DNA from: Lachnospiraceae bacterium UBA3386
GTDB taxonomy: Bacteria; Bacillota; Clostridia; Lachnospirales; Lachnospiraceae
Assembly: GCA_002358875.1 (NCBI GenBank)
Contig: DEPS01000146.1
Location: 1 to 6,039, forward strand
Reading direction: 5' to 3'
Length of the DNA: 6,039 bases
Positions within the stretch are counted from its first letter, which is position 1, and every line of letters starts with the position of its first letter. The notes under the pieces were generated by a model. The model did no database searches, was not told the origin of the DNA, and saw only the letters and a list, made by a program, of their open reading frames with translations. Below are positions 5,302-6,039 of this stretch, piece after piece. A program made the position numbers and the translations under genes.

Positions 5302-5979
5302 ATGAAAGAACTAAGCATCTTTATTGACGAGTCAGGAGATTTTGGTGTGTATAGTCATCATTCTCCTTATTACATTATCACAATGGTTTTTCACGACCAG
5401 AATAGTGATATTCAACCTGCAGTTGAGAAATTAAACAGGGAATTATCTTTTCTTGGGCTCGACAATCTGTGCATACACACCGGGCCCATTATACGCAGGG
5501 AAGAAGTGTATGAATATATGACCGTTCATGACCGTCGGCGCGTGTTCAATAAGATGGTTGCTTTTATCCGACAGGCAGACATCCGTTACAAATGCTTCTA
5601 TATAGATAAAAAGCATATCTCAGATGTGGTTGAGGCTACGGGAAGACTGTCCCGACAGATTTCTCAATTTGTCAGAGAACATTATGAAGAATTTCTTTCT
5701 TTTGATGACGTTAAAATCTATTATGATAATGGACAGGTGGAAGTCAGTAAAATATTGTCCTCTGTATTTAATGCACTTCTTCCAAATCCGATTTTTCGAA
5801 AGGTCATGCCCTCTGATTATAAACTGTTTCAGGCAGCCGATTTGTTTTGTACAATGTTTCTGATCGAACTTAAACTCAATAGCGGTATTTTGTCGAAATC
5901 TGAGGATATGTTCTTCGGAAATAATAGAGATTTAAAGAAAAACTATCTGAAACCTCTTCGTAAAAAAGAGTGGATATAA
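5302..5979 (+). CDS. DUF3800 family protein (RNase H-like fold), function unproven
   Basis: A 225-residue protein of normal family length. The N-terminal strand ends in IDESGD (residues 8-13), the hallmark of DUF3800. Further conserved-looking acidic or polar positions are H59 (CIHTGPIIRREE), D142 (IYYDNGQ) and D180 (LFQAADLFC). With D9 and E10 they could make a metal-binding nuclease-like site; DUF3800 is generally grouped with RNase H-like folds. The start must be 5302 because an in-frame TAA (5296-5298) lies just upstream. The nearest SD-like AGAGG (5281-5285) is 16 nt away, so translation initiation looks weak. It is preceded by the structured RNA and terminator at 5198-5274. A spot count on one line gave about 35% G+C, clearly below the 331-2454 gene, suggesting separate acquisition. 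No terminator is visible in 5980-6039. Family members occur near mobile elements and defence genes, but I know of no proven activity. Confidence 0.93.
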   Translation: MKELSIFIDESGDFGVYSHHSPYYIITMVFHDQNSDIQPAVEKLNRELSFLGLDNLCIHTGPIIRREEVYEYMTVHDRRRVFNKMVAFIRQADIRYKCFYIDKKHISDVVEATGRLSRQISQFVREHYEEFLSFDDVKIYYDNGQVEVSKILSSVFNALLPNPIFRKVMPSDYKLFQAADLFCTMFLIELKLNSGILSKSEDMFFGNNRDLKKNYLKPLRKKEWI

Positions 5980-6039
5980 TTTTTCCAGAACCCCTTAACG
6001 GTGAAAGCCTGCCAATGTGTCATCCTGCCCAGCTGACCG

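Noticed and set aside
1..6039. CRISPR array, rRNA, integrase or complete insertion sequence
   Set aside because: No regularly spaced direct repeats, no rRNA or tRNA signatures, and no transposase or recombinase reading frame are present.

Overview
The window looks like a chromosomal accessory stretch of a low-to-mid GC Bacillota (Firmicutes) genome. Signs are strong purine-rich Shine-Dalgarno sites, TTGACA/TATAAT-like promoters, intrinsic terminators with long T-runs, a LexA-box candidate of the Bacillus type, and the protein families present. A Negativicutes-like or Clostridia-like gut bacterium is possible, but genus cannot be read from this sequence.

Layout. Positions 1-330 hold two tandem rightward terminators that insulate the region, then a good promoter. 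331-2454 (+) encodes a 707-residue protein with an N-terminal pRiA4b ORF-3-like domain and a C-terminal TPR. It converges with 2730-4043 (-), a 437-residue DUF1186-like protein carrying a textbook SEC-C zinc motif. The gap between them is gene-poor and holds degenerate copies of a short quasi-palindrome (around GGTGTCAGGCACC) that recurs through the window.

4044-5300 carries no large gene but is dense in RNA-level structure. On the minus strand, upstream of the SEC-C gene, lie two hairpins (one a clear terminator) and a LexA-box candidate. At 4420-4900 there is what I read as a complete type I toxin-antitoxin locus. It has a 46-residue single-TM peptide gene (4541-4681, -) with a perfect SD, a long structured leader from an extended -10 promoter, and a terminator. 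The mRNA 5' and 3' ends are complementary over about 24 bp. A strong opposing promoter would make an antisense RNA against the toxin mRNA 3' end.

At 5163-5274 (+) a strong promoter drives a roughly 77-nt RNA of three hairpins ending in an intrinsic terminator, 27 nt before a DUF3800 gene (5302-5979). The DUF3800 gene has no visible promoter of its own and is much more AT-rich than the two large genes to its left, suggesting separate acquisition. The order promoter, structured RNA, terminator, RNase-H-fold protein is formally the same as a type III toxin-antitoxin operon and fits the reported conserved RNA motifs found beside DUF3800 genes. Two RNA-centred modules (type I TA and RNA-DUF3800) thus sit side by side, and they are the most interesting part of the window.
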